A program made the translations under genes and the position numbers. A DNA stretch of 64,000 bases from Bog-756 sp963734435 (GTDB lineage: Bacteria > Actinomycetota > Acidimicrobiia > Acidimicrobiales > RAAP-2): the NCBI GenBank assembly GCA_963734435.1, contig CAVTHA010000001.1, positions 124,001 to 188,000 on the forward strand, read 5' to 3'. Numbering within the stretch: the stretch's first letter is position 1; every line of letters begins with the position of its first letter. Below the pieces are notes generated by a model that did no database searches, was not told the origin of the DNA, and saw only the letters and a program-made list of their open reading frames with translations. Shown here piece after piece: positions 1-8,584 of the stretch.

Positions 1-1
1 G

Positions 2-688
2 CGGGCCGACGTCGAGGCGTGGCGGGCCTCTCGGGACGCGGCCGCGGTCAGCCGCGCCCTCGACCATCTGCAGCGGTCGGCCGAGGGGTCGGACAACGTC
101 ATGCCGGCCACCATCGAGCTGGCTCATGCCGGCGGGACCACCGGCGAGTGGGCCGGCGCCCTGCGCCAGGTGTTCGGCGAGTACCGCGCCCCGACCGGGG
201 TGAGCGGGGGCGTCGGCCACCGAGGGGCGGAGTTCCGCTCGGTGGTCGACCGGTCGCGGGTGATGACCGACCGGACCGGTAGCCCGCCCCGGCTGCTGGT
301 GGCCAAGCCCGGGCTGGACGGCCACTCCAACGGCGCCGAGCAGATCGCGGTCGCCGCCCGGGACGCCGGTTTCGAGGTCGTCTACCAGGGCATCCGGTTG
401 TCGCCGGCTGAGATCGTGGCCGCCGCCCGCGACGAGGACGTCGACATCGTGGGCATCTCCATCCTGTCCGGCTCCCATCTCGAGCTGGTCCCCGAGATCG
501 TCGACCGGCTCCGGGCGGCGGGTGTCGACGTCCCGGTGGTGGTCGGGGGCATCATCCCCCCCGAAGATGCCGACATCCTGGTGGGCAAAGGTGCGGCCCG
601 CGTCTACACGCCGAAGGACTTCGAGCTCGAGCGCATCATGGAGGACATGCTCGACTTGGCCGAACAGCACCGCGCCTCGCCCTCCTGA
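2..688 (+). CDS. ecm: Ethylmalonyl-CoA mutase, C-terminal part (partial at window edge)
   Basis: The frame is open from base 2, so the N-terminus lies outside the window and only about 228 residues are seen. They hold the end of the catalytic barrel ('GALRQVFGEYRAP') and then the B12-binding Rossmann domain. The cobalamin loop reads 'GLDGHSNGAEQI', which contains the DxHxxG motif whose His is the lower axial ligand of cobalt. 'GLDGHSNGAEQIA' and 'YTPKDFEL' fit the MeaA/Ecm branch; methylmalonyl-CoA mutase normally reads GQDGHDRG here. Ecm rearranges ethylmalonyl-CoA to methylsuccinyl-CoA in the cytoplasmic ethylmalonyl-CoA pathway. The nearby ccr and epimerase genes support this, though they lie on the opposite strand. 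An MCM-like paralog cannot be fully excluded without the N-terminus. Confidence 0.88.
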   Translation, partial: RADVEAWRASRDAAAVSRALDHLQRSAEGSDNVMPATIELAHAGGTTGEWAGALRQVFGEYRAPTGVSGGVGHRGAEFRSVVDRSRVMTDRTGSPPRLLVAKPGLDGHSNGAEQIAVAARDAGFEVVYQGIRLSPAEIVAAARDEDVDIVGISILSGSHLELVPEIVDRLRAAGVDVPVVVGGIIPPEDADILVGKGAARVYTPKDFELERIMEDMLDLAEQHRASPS

Positions 689-712
689 CCGGTCGCCGCC
701 GGCCGAGCCCGG

Positions 713-2019
713 TCACAGGTGATCGCCCCGTCGCTCGGGTTCGGCCAGCTCCCTGAACTCCTCGGGCACCCGGTCGGCGTCGGAGAACACAACGGTTGCA
801 TACCCGACCGCAGCCCGCCCGTACCTGGCCCGGACGGTGTCCATGGCCCGGTCCACCGCCCATCGCGCCGAGCCCGCCGCCGAGCCGGGCCGGGCCGGGG
901 CGTGGCCTCCGTCGCCTCCCGCGTCGCAACCGCACTCACCACCGAGGGGAAAGGGCAGCTCGAGTTGTAGGGCTGCTTCGTTCCGAAGGTTCGACACCGA
1001 AACCGCCAACAGGGTGATGTGGCGTTCGCCAGGATGGTCGGAAAGGGCACTGACCACCAACACGGTCGCCACCTCGGTGAGGGTCAACGTGGACGAGACG
1101 GCAAACGGGAGGGTGATCGAGCGGGTGATCGTCCGAAGCTGGCTGAACCGCACCCGAACCGTCACCGTACGTCCAGCCCGGCGAGCCGCTCGCAGCCGGC
1201 TCGCCACTCGATCGGAGAGGTAGCCGAGGGTCTGGCGCATCAGGTCGGGGCGGACCAGGGTGAGACCGAGGGCCGCCTGGGCGCCGGCGGACTTGGCGCT
1301 ATGGGAGGTCTCGATGGGACGCGGGTCGACGTTGGCCGACAGGGAGGCGAGCTGGGCGCCGGTGGCCCTCCCGAGCAGGCGCTCGAGGATCGGACTTCCC
1401 GTGGCGGCCAGATCGCCGATGGTGCGGATGCCGACGCCGGCCAGCCGAGCCCGGGTGGCCGGGCCCACGCCCCAGATCAGCTCGACCGGGAGCGGGTCGA
1501 GGAAGGCTCGCTCTCGATCGGGCTCCACCACGACCAGGCCGTCGGGCTTGGCCACCTGGGAGGCGACTTTGGCCAGGTGCTTGGTTCGGGCCACCCCGAC
1601 CGAGACGGGCAGGCCGACCTCGGCGCGGACCCGGCGCCGAATGGCGTCGGCGATCTCCCCCGGCGTCCCGAAGAGGTGGACAGCGCCGCCGACGTCGAGG
1701 AAGGCCTCGTCGATCGAGACCCGTTCCACCAGGGGCGTGAAGTCGCTGAACACCTCGATGACCTGGTCGCCTAGGCGCTGGTACTCGTGGAAGTGGCCGG
1801 CGACGAACTGCAGGCCCGGACAGAGCCGCCGGGCCGTCGGGCCAGCCATTCCCGCCCGCACTCCGAAGGCTCTCGCCTCGTAGGAGGCGGCCAGCACGAC
1901 ACGCCCCTCCCACGGCGATGCGGCCGCCCTCGCAGCGTCGGGTCGAGCAGCTGCTCTACCGATGCGTAGAAGGCGTCCAGATCGGCATGCAGGATGGTGG
2001 CGCCACCGGTCGTGCGCAT
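713..2019 (-). CDS. dinB: DNA polymerase IV (Y family), frameshifted near its N-terminus
   Basis: Translesion polymerase. The ATG at 2019 begins 'MRTTGGATILHADLDAFYAS', with the first catalytic-aspartate motif, and runs to 'LDPTLRGRP'. The frame is then lost at about 1905-1920 and resumes as 'GRVVLAASYEARAFGVRAGM'. The second acidic motif 'SIDEAFLD', the helix-hairpin-helix 'GVGPATRARLAGVGI' and the little-finger domain follow. The C-terminal tail ('WAVDRAMDTVRARYGR') is typical of actinobacterial DinB. Deleting two bases at the junction would restore the expected 'PIAVGGRVVL', so an indel error is likely. A LexA box lies 12 bp upstream of the start, which predicts DNA-damage induction. The open reading upstream of 2019 in the downstream frame is non-homologous and is not part of the gene. 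Confidence 0.88.
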
Positions 2020-2031
2020 GGCGCCACTTTA

Positions 2032-2047
2032 TCGAACACATGTTCGA
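2032..2047 (-). promoter_or_regulatory. LexA (SOS) box upstream of dinB
   Basis: The 16-mer TCGAACACATGTTCGA is a perfect inverted repeat of TCGAAC around a 4-bp spacer. It matches the mycobacterial/actinobacterial LexA operator form. It sits 12 bp upstream of the dinB ATG at 2019, where LexA would block the promoter. It is palindromic, so the strand given is that of the regulated gene. Confidence 0.88.
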
Positions 2048-2136
2048 TTCGACGGCCCGATGGGAGGGCCGAGAAACCCCCTGCTTGTGGGCCGAGGGTA
2101 GCCCGGTCGGACCCGTCAGGCCGGGCCGTCGGTGGG

Positions 2137-2355
2137 TCAGGCCCGGGGCCGGTCGCGGCGCACCGTTGCCGGCCGCGACCACCACCGACCGCTGAACCTC
2201 CAGGCCGGGAGGGCGCTCGGCGCTTCCGCCACCACCACCCTCGGCCGGGGCCACGCCTGATCGACGGCGGCGACCAGGACGGCGAGGATCTCGGGGTCGA
2301 TCTCCGGACGCCGGGCGATGTCCGGGACGGCGCTCCCGACCTCCGCCGCACTCAC
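2137..2355 (-). CDS. Acyl-CoA carboxylase epsilon-subunit-like small protein
   Basis: A 72-residue protein whose GTG start overlaps the stop of the carboxylase beta gene by 4 bp (GTGA), so the two are translationally coupled. It has a short helix-forming N-terminal half with acidic and Ala residues ('DPEILAVLVAAVD'). It ends in a Trp-rich patch, 'PAWRFSGRWWS'. This build and position match the small epsilon subunits that stabilise actinobacterial acyl-CoA carboxylases. Such subunits are poorly conserved, so the call rests mainly on position and the terminal W-x-x-S/G-R-W motif. It would join the alpha/beta complex; no alpha (biotin) subunit lies in this window. Confidence 0.7.
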   Translation of the reverse strand: MSAAEVGSAVPDIARRPEIDPEILAVLVAAVDQAWPRPRVVVAEAPSALPAWRFSGRWWSRPATVRRDRPRA

Positions 2356-3908
2356 AGCGGCATGTTCCCGTGCTTGCGCTTGGGCAGGTCCTCACGCTTG
2401 GAGATCAGCAGCGCCAGGCTCTGCACCAGCACCCGGCGGGTGTCGGCCGGGTCGATGACGTCGTCGACATAGCCCCGCTCGGCGGCGGCATAGGGATTGG
2501 CGTAGCGCTCGGTGTACTCCTCGACCAGTTCCTTGCGCCGGGCCACCGGGTCGTCCGCCTCGGCCAGGTCCCGGCGGTAGACGATCTCGACCGCCCCTTC
2601 CGGGCCCATCACCGCCAGCTCGGCCGAGGGCCAGGCGTAGGCCAGGTCGGCCCCGATGGACTTCGAATTCATCACCACGTACGCCCCGCCGTAGGCCTTG
2701 CGGGTGATGATCTGGATCCGGGGCACGGTCGACTCGCAGTAGGCGTACAGGAGCTTGGCGCCGTGGCGGATGATCCCCCCGTACTCCTGGTCGGTACCCG
2801 GCATGAACCCCGGCACGTCGACGAAGGTGACCAGCGGCACGTTGAAGGCGTCGCAGGTGCGGACGAACCGGGCGCCCTTCTCCGAGGCATTGATGTTGAG
2901 CACGCCGGCCAGCATCTGGGGCTGATTCCCGACGATGCCCACCGACCGCCCGTCGATGCGGGCGAAGCCGCAGACCAGGTTCATGGCCCAGTGGTGGTTG
3001 ACCTCGAAGAACTCGCCGTCGTCGACCACCGCCTCGATGACCTTCTTCATGTCGTAGGGCTGGTTGGGCGAGGCGGGCATCAGCTCGGTGAGCTCGGGGG
3101 TGAGCCGCTCAGGGTCGTCTCCCGAGGCGACCAGAGGGGCTTCCTCCAGGTTGTTCGACGGCAGGAAGCTCAACAGGTAGCGGACGTCGTCCAGGCAGGC
3201 CTTCTCGTCCGGAGCGACGAAGGCGGCCACCCCGGACTTGGTGGCGTGACTCATGGCGCCACCCAGCTCCTCCAACGTCACGTCCTCGCCGGTCACCGTC
3301 TTCACCACGTCGGGGCCGGTGATGAACATGTGGCTCGTCCCCTGCACCATGAAGATGAAGTCGGTCATGGCCGGGCTGTACACCGCGCCGCCGGCACACG
3401 GGCCGAGGATCACGCTGATCTGGGGGATGACGCCCGACGCCTCGGCGTTGCGGTGGAAGATGCCGCCATAGGAGTGGAGCGAGACCACGCCTTCTTGGAT
3501 GCGGGCGCCGGCACCGTCGTTGAGCCCGATCATCGGGACCCCGATCGACGACGCCAGATCCATGACCTTGTGGATCTTCTCGGCGAAGACCTCGCCGAGA
3601 GCCCCGCCGAAGACGGTGAAGTCCTGGCTGAACACGCACACCCGCCGGCCCTCGATGGTGCCGAAGCCGGTGATCACCCCGTCGGTGTAGGGCCGGTTCT
3701 CCTCGAGTCCCATGCCGTGGGCCCGGTGCCGGGCGAGCATGTCGAGCTCCTGGAACGAGCCGTCGTCGAGCAGGTAGTCGATGCGCTCCCGCGCCGTCAT
3801 CTTGCCCTTGGCGTGGTGCTTCTCCACCGCCCGGGGCGACCCGGCGTTGCGGGCCATCTCGCGTCGTTCGGCCAGTTCCTCGAGTCGTTGGGCCATCGGG
3901 TGATCCAT
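2352..3908 (-). CDS. pccB: Acyl-CoA (propionyl-CoA) carboxylase beta subunit
   Basis: A 518-residue carboxyltransferase subunit, the usual length for PccB/AccD. It moves CO2 from biotin to propionyl-CoA (or acetyl-CoA), forming methylmalonyl-CoA. It begins 'MDHPMAQRLEELAERRE' and carries the two crotonase-like halves. The N-terminal acyl-CoA oxyanion region is 'GPCAGGAVYSPAMTDF' and the C-terminal half is 'ITRKAYGGAYVVMNSK'. It ends '...KRKHGNMPL', as the family typically does. The ATG at 3908 was chosen because homology starts there; the longer upstream reading is Arg/Pro-rich and non-homologous. The coupled epsilon-like gene and the nearby epimerase support a propionyl-CoA role in the ethylmalonyl-CoA and propionate routes. 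Confidence 0.93.
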   Translation of the reverse strand: MDHPMAQRLEELAERREMARNAGSPRAVEKHHAKGKMTARERIDYLLDDGSFQELDMLARHRAHGMGLEENRPYTDGVITGFGTIEGRRVCVFSQDFTVFGGALGEVFAEKIHKVMDLASSIGVPMIGLNDGAGARIQEGVVSLHSYGGIFHRNAEASGVIPQISVILGPCAGGAVYSPAMTDFIFMVQGTSHMFITGPDVVKTVTGEDVTLEELGGAMSHATKSGVAAFVAPDEKACLDDVRYLLSFLPSNNLEEAPLVASGDDPERLTPELTELMPASPNQPYDMKKVIEAVVDDGEFFEVNHHWAMNLVCGFARIDGRSVGIVGNQPQMLAGVLNINASEKGARFVRTCDAFNVPLVTFVDVPGFMPGTDQEYGGIIRHGAKLLYAYCESTVPRIQIITRKAYGGAYVVMNSKSIGADLAYAWPSAELAVMGPEGAVEIVYRRDLAEADDPVARRKELVEEYTERYANPYAAAERGYVDDVIDPADTRRVLVQSLALLISKREDLPKRKHGNMPL

Positions 3909-4041
3909 GGTCTCCGAGGCTACCGGACCGGCTATCGGGGGGACCCAGCCGGCGACGGCCCACGCCGGCTCCGGGAGGACCGGGCGGCGCCGCTCACCGG
4001 GCCACGCACAGCTCTGCTCACCGGACCGCTCACCGGACCGC

Positions 4042-5082
4042 TCAGTGGGCCGTGTTGACCCAGTGCGGTCCGCACCACACGTAGGACGCCGAACCCGGCG
4101 ACACCCTCCCGAGGTAGGGGGCGACACTCTTGCCCCCGTAGCGACGTTCGAGCTCCGGATCCCGGGTGCCGACGAAGGAGTAGCGCTCGGGAGTGCGCGT
4201 ACCGCTCTCCCCGAAGGGAGTGCCGTTCGAACCGGGCGGGGCGGCGTCCCAGTGGTCGAGCCGGTAGATCGAGTCGACCAGCTCCCCGACCACCACCGCC
4301 GCCCAGTGCGGGGAACGAGGCGCCTCCACGTCGACCCAGCGCCGGCCGATCCGCCACCCGTGGCGGGCCCGCTCGTAGGAGGCGTCGGTCCCGACCGGCC
4401 CCACCCGGAGCAGGACCACCTGGTGGGGGCGCTTGAACTTGGCCCGCTTGGTCAACAGGGCGCGCACCTCGGCCGCCGAGGCTCGCTGGCTCTCCCCCGC
4501 CGGAACGCCGGGCAGCCCGAGCACGTCGTGGGCGGCCGCCTCGACCGTCAGGGCTTGATCCGGGTCCAACCCGTAGCGCAGGATCTCGACCCGCACCGGC
4601 CGGCCCGCTGCCTCCAGCTGCCGGATGCGGTCGAGAACGGAATGCTCGCCACCCTCACCTGCCGGGTCACTCCTCGCCGGCCGGCGTCCCACCCGGGCCG
4701 CCCGGACATGGTCGAAGCAACGATCGTCACGGCCGTGGCCGACGTGGAACGGGCGGCCGGTCCGGGGATCGACCAGCAGGTAGACGTAGGACTTGAGCTT
4801 GGCGCGCACCGCCGGCGGGAAGGACTCGGTGTCGTCCACCGGGTCAGGAGGGGTGCCGGCGGCGGGCGGGCGGGCGGCCACCGCGGCCACCGCCGCCACC
4901 GTCGAGGACGACGTCATCCGGGCCTGCGGGCCGGGGTCGGCCGGGAGGGGGATCGACGGGACCGGTACGGGTCGGGGATCCTGATCGGTGCGGGACGGGA
5001 TGCTCGGGACGCCGATCGACGGCCCCTCCTCCGGTAGCGTCCGGTCGGGAGCGCCGGCCGGGGCGGCGGGGGCGGTGTCCAC
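4042..5082 (-). CDS. GIY-YIG nuclease-fold protein (LEM-3-like)
   Basis: A 346-residue protein. The first ~90 residues are Pro/Ala-rich and probably disordered; an internal ATG at residue 56 is an alternative start. From about residue 97 the GIY-YIG core reads 'SYVYLLVDPRTGRPFHVGHG', with YVY and HVG in place of the canonical GIY and YIG. The Arg of 'GRDDRCFDH' and the Glu in 'TVEAAAHDVL' align with the catalytic Arg and Glu. The second half ('RHGWRIGRRWVDVEAPRSP') resembles the C-terminal region of LEM-3-like homologues. The substrate is unknown. It lies between pccB and the epimerase on the same strand but has no evident link to acyl-CoA metabolism. Confidence 0.72.
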   Translation of the reverse strand: MDTAPAAPAGAPDRTLPEEGPSIGVPSIPSRTDQDPRPVPVPSIPLPADPGPQARMTSSSTVAAVAAVAARPPAAGTPPDPVDDTESFPPAVRAKLKSYVYLLVDPRTGRPFHVGHGRDDRCFDHVRAARVGRRPARSDPAGEGGEHSVLDRIRQLEAAGRPVRVEILRYGLDPDQALTVEAAAHDVLGLPGVPAGESQRASAAEVRALLTKRAKFKRPHQVVLLRVGPVGTDASYERARHGWRIGRRWVDVEAPRSPHWAAVVVGELVDSIYRLDHWDAAPPGSNGTPFGESGTRTPERYSFVGTRDPELERRYGGKSVAPYLGRVSPGSASYVWCGPHWVNTAH

Positions 5083-5090
5083 GCGGGCAG

Positions 5091-5498
5091 CTATTCCTGG
5101 ACCAGCTCGATCAACGTGCCGAACGCCCCCTTCGGATGGACGAAGGCGACCGTCGTGCCCCGCGACCCCGGTCGCGGCACCTGGTCGATGACCGCACCAC
5201 CATGGTCCTTGACCGACTGGAGCGCCTCAACGCAATCATCCACCCGGTAGCCGACGTGATGGAGGCCCTCTCCATTCTTGGCCAGGTACTTGGCCACCGG
5301 TGAGTCGTCGCGGACGGGCATGAGCAGCTGGATGTAGCTGTCCGCCACCTGGAGCAGGGCCTCCTCCACGCCATCGGATTCGATGCGCTCGCGGTGGCTG
5401 ACCTCGGCACCGAAGGTCTCGGCGTAGTAGGACACCGCGGCATCGAGGTCGAGCACGGCGATGGCCACGTGATCGATCTCGGTGAGCAGCGGCCTCAT
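5091..5498 (-). CDS. mce: Methylmalonyl-CoA/ethylmalonyl-CoA epimerase
   Basis: A 135-residue protein of the vicinal-oxygen-chelate fold. It interconverts the 2R and 2S epimers of methylmalonyl-CoA and ethylmalonyl-CoA, linking carboxylase or Ccr products to the B12 mutases. Expected metal ligands are present: His10 ('EIDHVAIAV'), Gln57 ('YIQLL'), His80/81 ('GLHHVGYRVDD') and Glu131 ('TLIELVQ'). The ATG at 5498 overlaps the ccr stop by 4 bp (ATGA), so it is translationally coupled to ccr. That arrangement argues for ethylmalonyl-CoA as a physiological substrate. The upstream in-frame sequence is not homologous and was left out. Confidence 0.93.
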   Translation of the reverse strand: MRPLLTEIDHVAIAVLDLDAAVSYYAETFGAEVSHRERIESDGVEEALLQVADSYIQLLMPVRDDSPVAKYLAKNGEGLHHVGYRVDDCVEALQSVKDHGGAVIDQVPRPGSRGTTVAFVHPKGAFGTLIELVQE

Positions 5499-6835
5499 GC
5501 CCCGTGTCGCCGGAACAGCGTGATCCGGTCCTCGCCGACCCGGGCGCGCAACTCGGGGTCGTCGATCCCGAGGCCCGGTTCCGGGGCCAGGCAGAGCACA
5601 CCGATCTTCCCCTCGTGCAGGTTCTGATGCACCTGGTAGGCGGCATCCCCCACGCCTTCCAGCGTGTGCAGGGCGGATAGCGGGGGAAGGATCTTCCCCT
5701 CGCACACCAGCTGGTTGGCGTCCCAGGCCTCCCGATAGTTGGCGAAGTGGGACCCCTTGATGGTCTTGAGCTTCATCCAGAGATGCCGGTTGTCGTACTC
5801 GATCATGTAGCCGGACGTGGCCGCGCATGTCACGATTATCCCGCCTCGCTTGGCCGCGAAGACTGATGCCCCCATGGTCTGGCGTCCGGGATGCTCGAAC
5901 ACGATGTCCACGTCGTCACCGACCAGCGCCCGGATGTCCTTGCCGAGACGCCGCCACTCCGACTCGTCCTGGGTGTGCTCGTCCTTCCAGAAGCGGTAGT
6001 TGGCCGCCTTGCGATCGATCACCGCCTCGACTCCCAAGTCGTCGAGGAGCTCGACCTTCTGCGGGGACGAGACCACGCCGACCGGCGTGCCCCCGCCGTT
6101 GAGGACGTACTGGACGGCGTAACCGCCCAGCCCGCCCGACGCCCCCCAGACGAGCACCTTGTCCCCCTGCTTCATCTGGGCACCGTTCTTCGACACCAGC
6201 ATCCGGTAGGCGGTGGAGTTGCACAGCGCGTTGACGGCCGCCTCCTCCCATGTGAGGTGGGTGGGCTTGGGCATCAGCTGGTTGGCCTTGACCAGGGTCA
6301 GGTCGGCCAGCCCGCCGAAGTTGGTCTCGAACCCCCAGATCCGTTGGTTGTCAGCCAGGATCGAGTCGTCGTGGGCGCTCGGGCTCTGATCGTCGACGTA
6401 GTTGCAGTGGATGGTCACCTTGTCGCCCGGTTTGAAGTTGCGGACGGCCGACCCGGTGCGCAAGACGACTCCGGCGGCATCGGAGCCGACCACGTGGTAG
6501 TCGAGCGCGTGGCGCTTGCCCCAGCGGCTCTCTTTGCCCAGCCGATCGAGGAACCCGAACGTGGGGAGAGGCTCGAAGATCGATGTCCAGACGGTGTTGA
6601 AATTGATGGAGCTGGCCATGACGGCCACGTAGGCCTCGTCGGGAGCCAGCTCGGGCACGGCCACCTCGCCGACGTGGAGCGACTTCCTCGGATCCTTCTC
6701 GTTGGATTCGAGCCCGTCGAACATGTCCACCTCGTCGCGGCGGACGAAGGCGGCCCGGTAGGCCTCGGGAATGGGGATGGCGGCGATCTCGTCGCCGGAG
6801 GCACCCGATCGGATGGCTGACAGAAATTCCTGCAT
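5495..6835 (-). CDS. ccr: Crotonyl-CoA carboxylase/reductase
   Basis: A 446-residue medium-chain dehydrogenase that reductively carboxylates crotonyl-CoA with NADPH and CO2 to ethylmalonyl-CoA. It is the defining enzyme of the ethylmalonyl-CoA pathway. It has the NADPH loop 'GASGGLGGYAVQYVLNGGG' (from 231). Four residues known to hold CO2 in carboxylating members are all present: Asn80 ('SINFNTVW'), Phe169-Glu170 ('WGFETNFGG') and His363 ('KGSHFANYREAW'). It is therefore predicted to carboxylate rather than merely reduce. The long insert after 'NYRFW' and 'FEHPGRQTMGASVF' are family hallmarks. The ATG at 6835 is clear. It is co-transcribed with the epimerase. Confidence 0.96.
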   Translation of the reverse strand: MQEFLSAIRSGASGDEIAAIPIPEAYRAAFVRRDEVDMFDGLESNEKDPRKSLHVGEVAVPELAPDEAYVAVMASSINFNTVWTSIFEPLPTFGFLDRLGKESRWGKRHALDYHVVGSDAAGVVLRTGSAVRNFKPGDKVTIHCNYVDDQSPSAHDDSILADNQRIWGFETNFGGLADLTLVKANQLMPKPTHLTWEEAAVNALCNSTAYRMLVSKNGAQMKQGDKVLVWGASGGLGGYAVQYVLNGGGTPVGVVSSPQKVELLDDLGVEAVIDRKAANYRFWKDEHTQDESEWRRLGKDIRALVGDDVDIVFEHPGRQTMGASVFAAKRGGIIVTCAATSGYMIEYDNRHLWMKLKTIKGSHFANYREAWDANQLVCEGKILPPLSALHTLEGVGDAAYQVHQNLHEGKIGVLCLAPEPGLGIDDPELRARVGEDRITLFRRHGA

Positions 6836-6990
6836 GGCAAGCGAGGTTAGCCCGCCCCTCGCGGCTCGATCGGGGCTCGAACCGCGGTTCGCACCAGGTC
6901 ACCTCGGTGCCGACGGTCGGCTGGCCAGCCCTTCCGTCCGGGCGCCGGGAGAGCGCACGATGGCTGCTCAACCGTGTCGGAGCGGCGGGG

Positions 6991-7036
6991 TGGTCGGGTC
7001 CCGCCCGCTGTGGTCGGGTTCCGCCCGCTGTGGTCG
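6991..7036. repeat. 20-bp tandem repeat upstream of the thiolase gene
   Basis: Two direct copies, 6991-7010 and 7011-7030, differ by one base (TGGTCGGGTC/TCCGCCCGCTG). A 6-base partial third copy follows at 7031-7036. Each copy contains a short CGGG/CCCG inverted repeat. They lie in the region between the divergent ccr and thiolase genes, about 95 bp before the thiolase start. A regulatory role is possible but not shown. Confidence 0.7.
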
Positions 7037-7129
7037 CCGAGGCGGGCCAGGCCGTATCATGGGTCGGTCGTTTGTGGCGGCCCACGGGGGATCGCCGCCT
7101 GATCAGGCCAGCAGGCCGCGGAGGTCGTC

Positions 7130-8312
7130 ATGCCCGGAACCGTCATCGTCGCAGGTGCCCGCACCCCGATCGGCAAGCTCTCGGGTGCTCTCGGCGGGTT
7201 CGCCGCCACCGAGCTGGGCGGATTCGCCATTGCCGCCGCCCTCGAACGGGCCGGGATCAAGCCGGAGCAGGTCGACTACGTGTTCATGGGACAGGTGCTC
7301 CAGGCCGGCGCCGGCCAGATCACGGCGCGCCAGGCCGGGGTCAAGGCGGGCATCCCGATGGACGTGCCGGCGACGACGGTCAACAAGGTCTGCCTGTCCG
7401 GACTGAATGCCATCTACCTGGCCGACCTCCTGATCAACGCGGGCGAGGCCGACATCGTGGTGGCCGGCGGGATGGAGTCCATGACCCAGGCTCCTTACCT
7501 CCTTCCTGGGGCACGTGCCGGCTACCGCCTGGGTGACGCCACCGTGGTCGACTCGATGATGTACGACGGGTTGTTCTGCGCCTTCGACCAGTGCGCCATG
7601 GGGCTCGGGACCGAGCGCTACAACGGCGCTGACGGGGTGTCCCGCGAGCGCCAGGATGCCTTCAGCGCCCTCTCCCACGAGCGCGCCGGCGGCCGCGGCC
7701 AAGGAAGGCCGGTTCGCCGACGAGATCATCCCGGTCAACGTGCCTCAGCGGAAGGGTGACCCGCTCGTCGTCGACACCGACGAGGGCGTGCGCCCCGAAA
7801 CGACGGCTGAGTCGCTGAGCAAACTGCGCCCGGCGTTCGACAAGAACGGCACCATCACCGCCGGCAACGCCTCCCAGATCTCCGACGGTGGTGCCGCAGT
7901 CATCGTGGTGTCGAAGGCCAAGGCCGACCAGCTGGGCCTGGCCCCGCTCGGCGAGCTGGTCAGCTACGGCCAGGTGGCCGGACCGAGCCCCTCCCTGCTC
8001 CACCAGCCGTCCCACGCCATCACCGTGGCCCTGGGGAAGGCCGGACTGGCGACGGGCGACATCGACTTGTTCGAGATCAACGAGGCCTTCGCCGCCGTCG
8101 GGCTCGCCTCCGCCGACGACCTGGGCATCACCGAGGACAAGGTCAACGTCAACGGTGGGGCGATCGCGCTGGGTCACCCGGTGGGCATGTCCGGCACCCG
8201 GGTGGCCTTGACTGCACTGCTCGAGCTCAAGCGCCGGGGCGGGGGCACCGCCGCGGTCGCCTTGTGCGGTGGCGGCGGCCAGGGCGACGCCGCCGTCCTT
8301 CGCACCGTCTGA
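7130..8312 (+). CDS. phaA: Acetyl-CoA C-acetyltransferase (thiolase), one frameshift
   Basis: About 393 residues when the two frames are joined, the normal thiolase length. It condenses two acetyl-CoA to acetoacetyl-CoA, the entry step to crotonyl-CoA for Ccr. The nucleophile is Cys88 ('NKVCLSGLNA'). The second half supplies 'NEAFAAVG', 'GGAIALGHPVGMSG' (His) and 'ALCGGGGQGDA' (acid/base Cys). The frame breaks at about 7683-7690: 'SHERA' continues as 'AAAAKEGRFADEI' one base later. Removing one C in a GC-rich run restores a continuous protein, so this looks like an indel error. It is divergent from ccr, consistent with a shared pathway. The symbol is by function; atoB or thl would serve equally. 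Confidence 0.9.
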
Positions 8313-8584
8313 CCGGCGGTTCCTGAGCGGCTCGCTCCGGTCCGAACGTCACCGCCGCGCCGCCGGCCCCAATACCGATGGCCGCTGAGCCGAGGGCTGG
8401 ACAGCATCGTTGATGACGATGGAGTCGGCGACCTTGTCGTAGAGGCGGAGCCGGGCAGCGACCAGCTCCGAGCGCCCAGGAACCCATCCCGGCGGCGTGG
8501 TCGGGCGCCGAACCGATCCGCTTTCCAAGAGGTGGACCGCCGCATAGGCTTCCAGCGTCGAGGACGACCGTGCGGAGGTTGAAA

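Noticed and set aside
713..2395. A 560-residue dinB with a long N-terminal extension
   Set aside because: The extension is non-homologous; the real N-terminus is at 2019 in a different frame behind the LexA box.
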